From JAFALK01 sp036500605 (GTDB lineage Bacteria > Pseudomonadota > Gammaproteobacteria > Burkholderiales > Burkholderiaceae_C): DNA of 64,000 bases. Every line of letters begins with the position of its first letter. The first letter of the stretch is position 1. This document shows, piece after piece, positions 61,405 to 64,000 of this stretch. Both the position numbers and the translations under genes were made by a program. The stretch spans positions 62,001-126,000 of the forward strand of contig DASYBU010000014.1 in NCBI GenBank assembly GCA_036500605.1. The letters are read 5' to 3'. Below the pieces are notes generated by a model. That model saw only the letters and a program-made list of their open reading frames with translations, was not told the DNA's origin and searched no databases.

Positions 61405-62079
61405 ATGCCCCGCGTTTTCCTGTTGCGCCGCTGCGCCTCCACCTTGCAGACAGGCAGCAATGCCCTGGCTCGCATGCCGGGTTGGCAGCTCAACGGCATG
61501 GCGACCACGATCTCCGAGGCCTGCTCGGCCATCCGGCAACAGCGCCCCGACATCGTGGCCTGCGATCTGAACCTGCCCGACGGTCGCATCGACCGGCTGG
61601 CCCAGGAGTGCCAGCTCTGGCCCGAGCGGTCGCAACTGCTGCTGCTGGCCGACTCAGCCGACGACCTCCATCTGTTTGACGCGCTGCGCTGGGGCGCCAA
61701 CGCCTATTGCATCGAGACCGGCAATGGCGAGGGCCTGATCAAGGGCCTGCGCCGCCTGGCCGCGGGCCGCGCCGCGATGACGCCGCTGATCGCGCAGCAG
61801 ACGCTCGCGCTGTTCGGCCTGGGGCGCTCGCGCATGGCGGAGGCGCAGGCCAGCAGCGCGGCACGTGATATCTCGGATGTGTCGGGTGGCCTCGCACCGG
61901 GCTTGCTGAAGGCCGAGCAACACCTGTTGAGCCTCGTCGCCCACGGCCTGCTGAGCCCCGAGATCTGCGCGCACTGGGATCTGCAGGAGAGCGAGCTCGA
62001 ACGCCGCTTGCTGGCGATCTACGGGCGTCTGCACGCTCTGCTCAAGCACACGCAGTCCGACGACCGTATTTCCGCCTGA
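61405..62079 (+). CDS. Response-regulator-like protein with atypical receiver and HTH
   Basis: The 224-residue protein has a receiver-like domain with a possible phospho-site D54 (IVACDLNLPDG). The early acidic pair is missing (VFLLRRCAS) and the normal lysine position reads YCIETG. The C-terminal 'LLKAEQHLLSLVAHGLLSPEICAHWDLQESELERRLLAIYGRLHALL' follows the LuxR/NarL helix-turn-helix pattern loosely. So it looks like a NarL-type regulator that has lost metal binding and may act without phosphorylation. No kinase partner stands near. Confidence 0.75.
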   Translation: MPRVFLLRRCASTLQTGSNALARMPGWQLNGMATTISEACSAIRQQRPDIVACDLNLPDGRIDRLAQECQLWPERSQLLLLADSADDLHLFDALRWGANAYCIETGNGEGLIKGLRRLAAGRAAMTPLIAQQTLALFGLGRSRMAEAQASSAARDISDVSGGLAPGLLKAEQHLLSLVAHGLLSPEICAHWDLQESELERRLLAIYGRLHALLKHTQSDDRISA

Positions 62080-62102
62080 TCTCCGCCTGATCTCCGCCTG
62101 AT

Positions 62103-64000
62103 TCAGCGCCGCGCGCTGGCGACTCGTTTCACTTCGGCGCCGCGCACCTCAAAGCTCACCGCCTCCAGCACCTGGCCGGCGGCGTCGAGCAGCTCCAGGC
62201 GATGCGACCCCGGCCACATCGGCCAATGCAGATCGCGGCCCGCACCGAGGTTGCGCCCATCCATGCGCCAGCGCCAGTGGGGCGAAGCATCGGCCGCGGC
62301 CTGGATGTGCAGCTTCTGCGCCTGCGGCGGGATGTCGGGATCGAGCGCGAACAAGGTGCGGTCGGCCGGCGAGACGATGCGCTGACCCTTGCCCGAGCTT
62401 GGCGCGGCCAGGCTCAGCGTGGTCTGTTCGGTGCCGGCGAGGAACCATTCCTCGCGCGGTGGCTCGAGGGCCGGAGCGTAGCGGATCGCGTTGTGGACCA
62501 GGACTGCGGGCGCGGCGAGCGGTTTGACGTCGCGATGCGCGGCCACATCGCGGCGGTGCATCTCATCCATCACCGCACGCCAGACCGGCGCGGCGCCCGT
62601 CGTGCCCGACACGTCCCACATCGGCTCGCCGCTCGCATTGCCGACCCACACGCCGACCGTGTAGCGCGGGCTGAAACCGAAGCACCAGTTGTCGCGCATG
62701 TCCTTGCTGGTGCCGGTCTTGACCGCCGCCCAGTAGCGCGGTGACAAGGCGTTGTCGAGGCCGAAGGTGGGCACGCGCGCTTCGCGATCCGAAAGGATGT
62801 CGGCCACGATGAAGCTGGCAGCTTCGTCCATCACGCGGCGCGGCGCGGCATTCGGCTCGCCGGGCTGCATGCGCAAGGGCGACGCCATGCCGCGATTGGC
62901 CAGCGTGCGATACGCATTGGCCAGCGAGGCCAGCGTCACCTCGGGCGAGCCCAGCGCCATGCTGTAGCCGTAATAGCCGCCGTTGTGTTTGAGCGTTAGT
63001 CCCAGCGCCGTGAGCCGCTGCGCGAAGCGCTCGGGCGAGACGATCACCAGCGTGCGTACCGCCGGCACATTGAGCGAAGAAGCCAGCGCTGTGCGCAGCG
63101 AGACCGGGCCCTTGAAGTCGTGGTCGTAGTTCTGCGGGATGTAGAGCCCGCTGGCGGTGGTCAGCGCAGCCGGCGAGTCCTCGATGATCGAGGCCGCCGT
63201 GAACCACTTCTCTTCGATCGCCTGCTCATACAGGAAAGGCTTGAGCGTGGAGCCGGCCTGGCGCGGCGCGACCACGCCGTCGACCTGCGCCGCATTCGAC
63301 AAGGCCCCGCTCGATCCGACCCAGGCCAGCACATCGCCGCTTGCGTTGTCGATCACGATCACGGCGCCGTCTTCCACGTGGCGCTCATGCAGCTCGGTCA
63401 GGTGCTGGCGCAGTGTGTCGCGCGCGAAGCGCTGCACGCCCGCATCGAGCGTGGTGCGCAGGCTCGCAGGCTTGGTTGCCATTGCAGCCAGCAGGCGGCG
63501 CGCCAGATGCGGCGCCAGTTGCAGGTCGCGATCGAGCGGCTCGGGGTCGCGGCGCGCCAGCGCGGTTTCGGTCGCGGTGGTCAGCACCTTGCAGTCGGCC
63601 GAGTAAGGCTGCATGTCGAGCAGGCCGCAGGCGCGCAAGCCCACCGCCGCCGGCTTCGCGCCGGGCGAGCGGATCAAGGCGGCGGCAATCGCCGACTCCT
63701 GCTTGTCGAGCCCGCTCGCGTACTTGTCGAAGAACACCGAAGACAAGGCGCCGATGCCGACCACCTCGCCGCGAAAGCTCACCAGATTCAGATACGCCTC
63801 GAGGATCTGCTCCTTGCTCCACGAATGCTCGAGCTCCAGCGCCGTGGCCGCTTGCCCGATCTTGGTGAACACGCTGCGACCGCCTTTGGGCGTGGCCAGC
63901 CGCGCATCCACCAGGCCGGCCAGCTGCATCGTGACCGTGGAGGCGCCACGCGTTCGCGTGTTCCAGAGATTGCCCCAGGCCGCTGCGCCGGCCGCCTGCC
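62103..64000 (-). CDS. pbpC: Penicillin-binding protein 1C (5' partial)
   Basis: The gene runs off the window, so its start is missing; the visible part begins inside the GT51 glycosyltransferase domain (RGASTVTMQLAGLVDARL). The transpeptidase domain has the SxxK motif in AGSTLKPFLYEQ and the KTGT motif in VKTGTSKDMRDNW. A C-terminal BiPBP_C-type beta domain ends the protein. It polymerises and cross-links peptidoglycan in the periplasm. Earlier codons continue open to the window edge, so the ATG at 63929 is not the real start. Confidence 0.93.
   Translation of the reverse strand, partial: QAAGAAAWGNLWNTRTRGASTVTMQLAGLVDARLATPKGGRSVFTKIGQAATALELEHSWSKEQILEAYLNLVSFRGEVVGIGALSSVFFDKYASGLDKQESAIAAALIRSPGAKPAAVGLRACGLLDMQPYSADCKVLTTATETALARRDPEPLDRDLQLAPHLARRLLAAMATKPASLRTTLDAGVQRFARDTLRQHLTELHERHVEDGAVIVIDNASGDVLAWVGSSGALSNAAQVDGVVAPRQAGSTLKPFLYEQAIEEKWFTAASIIEDSPAALTTASGLYIPQNYDHDFKGPVSLRTALASSLNVPAVRTLVIVSPERFAQRLTALGLTLKHNGGYYGYSMALGSPEVTLASLANAYRTLANRGMASPLRMQPGEPNAAPRRVMDEAASFIVADILSDREARVPTFGLDNALSPRYWAAVKTGTSKDMRDNWCFGFSPRYTVGVWVGNASGEPMWDVSGTTGAAPVWRAVMDEMHRRDVAAHRDVKPLAAPAVLVHNAIRYAPALEPPREEWFLAGTEQTTLSLAAPSSGKGQRIVSPADRTLFALDPDIPPQAQKLHIQAAADASPHWRWRMDGRNLGAGRDLHWPMWPGSHRLELLDAAGQVLEAVSFEVRGAEVKRVASARR

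Noticed and set aside
1..64000. CRISPR arrays, tRNA or rRNA genes, phage or IS genes
   Set aside because: No regularly spaced repeats, cloverleaf-like or rRNA sequence and no transposase, integrase or phage structural protein was recognised.

Overview
The window is GC-rich chromosomal DNA, almost fully coding, with short intergenic gaps. Gene content points to a betaproteobacterium of the order Burkholderiales, probably near the Roseateles/Rubrivivax group. Supporting features are the fused indolepyruvate ferredoxin oxidoreductase, MetX/MetW, an lptD-surA-rsmA operon, 3-hydroxybutyrate dehydrogenase next to acetoacetate decarboxylase and patatin, two YceI proteins behind cytochrome b561, and MSHA-type pilus remnants. 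The taxonomic call is an inference from family resemblance; no search was run. No rRNA, tRNA, CRISPR array, insertion sequence or prophage was recognised.

Layout. 1-6.1 kb: end of a pilus locus (MshP-like), a TctE/OmpR-type two-component system, a GH18 chitinase and small housekeeping genes. 6.1-8.6 kb: a visibly more AT-rich accessory patch holding a tandemly duplicated pair (secreted protein plus small membrane protein). In the second copy the secreted-protein gene is reduced to a frameshifted, internally deleted remnant. 8.6-13.2 kb: purine permease, secreted zinc protease, diguanylate cyclase and an Lrp-type regulator divergent from the large fused IorAB (13.4-17.0 kb). 17-26 kb: lipoproteins, an OmpA-like barrel, a hybrid kinase, cytochrome b561 plus two YceI proteins, and a LytS/LytTR-type pair with a TTGA repeat between its genes. 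26-32 kb: a YhhN protein and an ABC exporter whose permease is fused to an M1 peptidase. 32-39 kb: an XRE-ImmA/PIN toxin-antitoxin pair beside the Rep helicase, an O-antigen-ligase-like protein and a degenerate Ser/Thr kinase. 39-48 kb: S9 peptidase, MAPEG protein, the lptD-surA-rsmA envelope operon and a catalytically gutted AmgK-like protein. 48-55 kb: LysR regulator, M20 peptidase, lipases and the patatin/acetoacetate decarboxylase/hydroxybutyrate dehydrogenase group. 55-64 kb: metX-metW behind an apparent SAM-II riboswitch with its own terminator, two orphan antitoxin-like genes, SppA, an FMN glutamate-synthase-like protein, an atypical response regulator and the start-less PbpC.

Three copies of a REP-like inverted-repeat element (26.2, 35.5 and 55.1 kb) share a conserved loop sequence but differ in stem sequence. 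The most interesting accessory locus is the duplicated secreted-protein/membrane-protein module at 6.2-8.6 kb, which has the layout expected of an effector-immunity pair with an orphan immunity gene. That function is a hypothesis.
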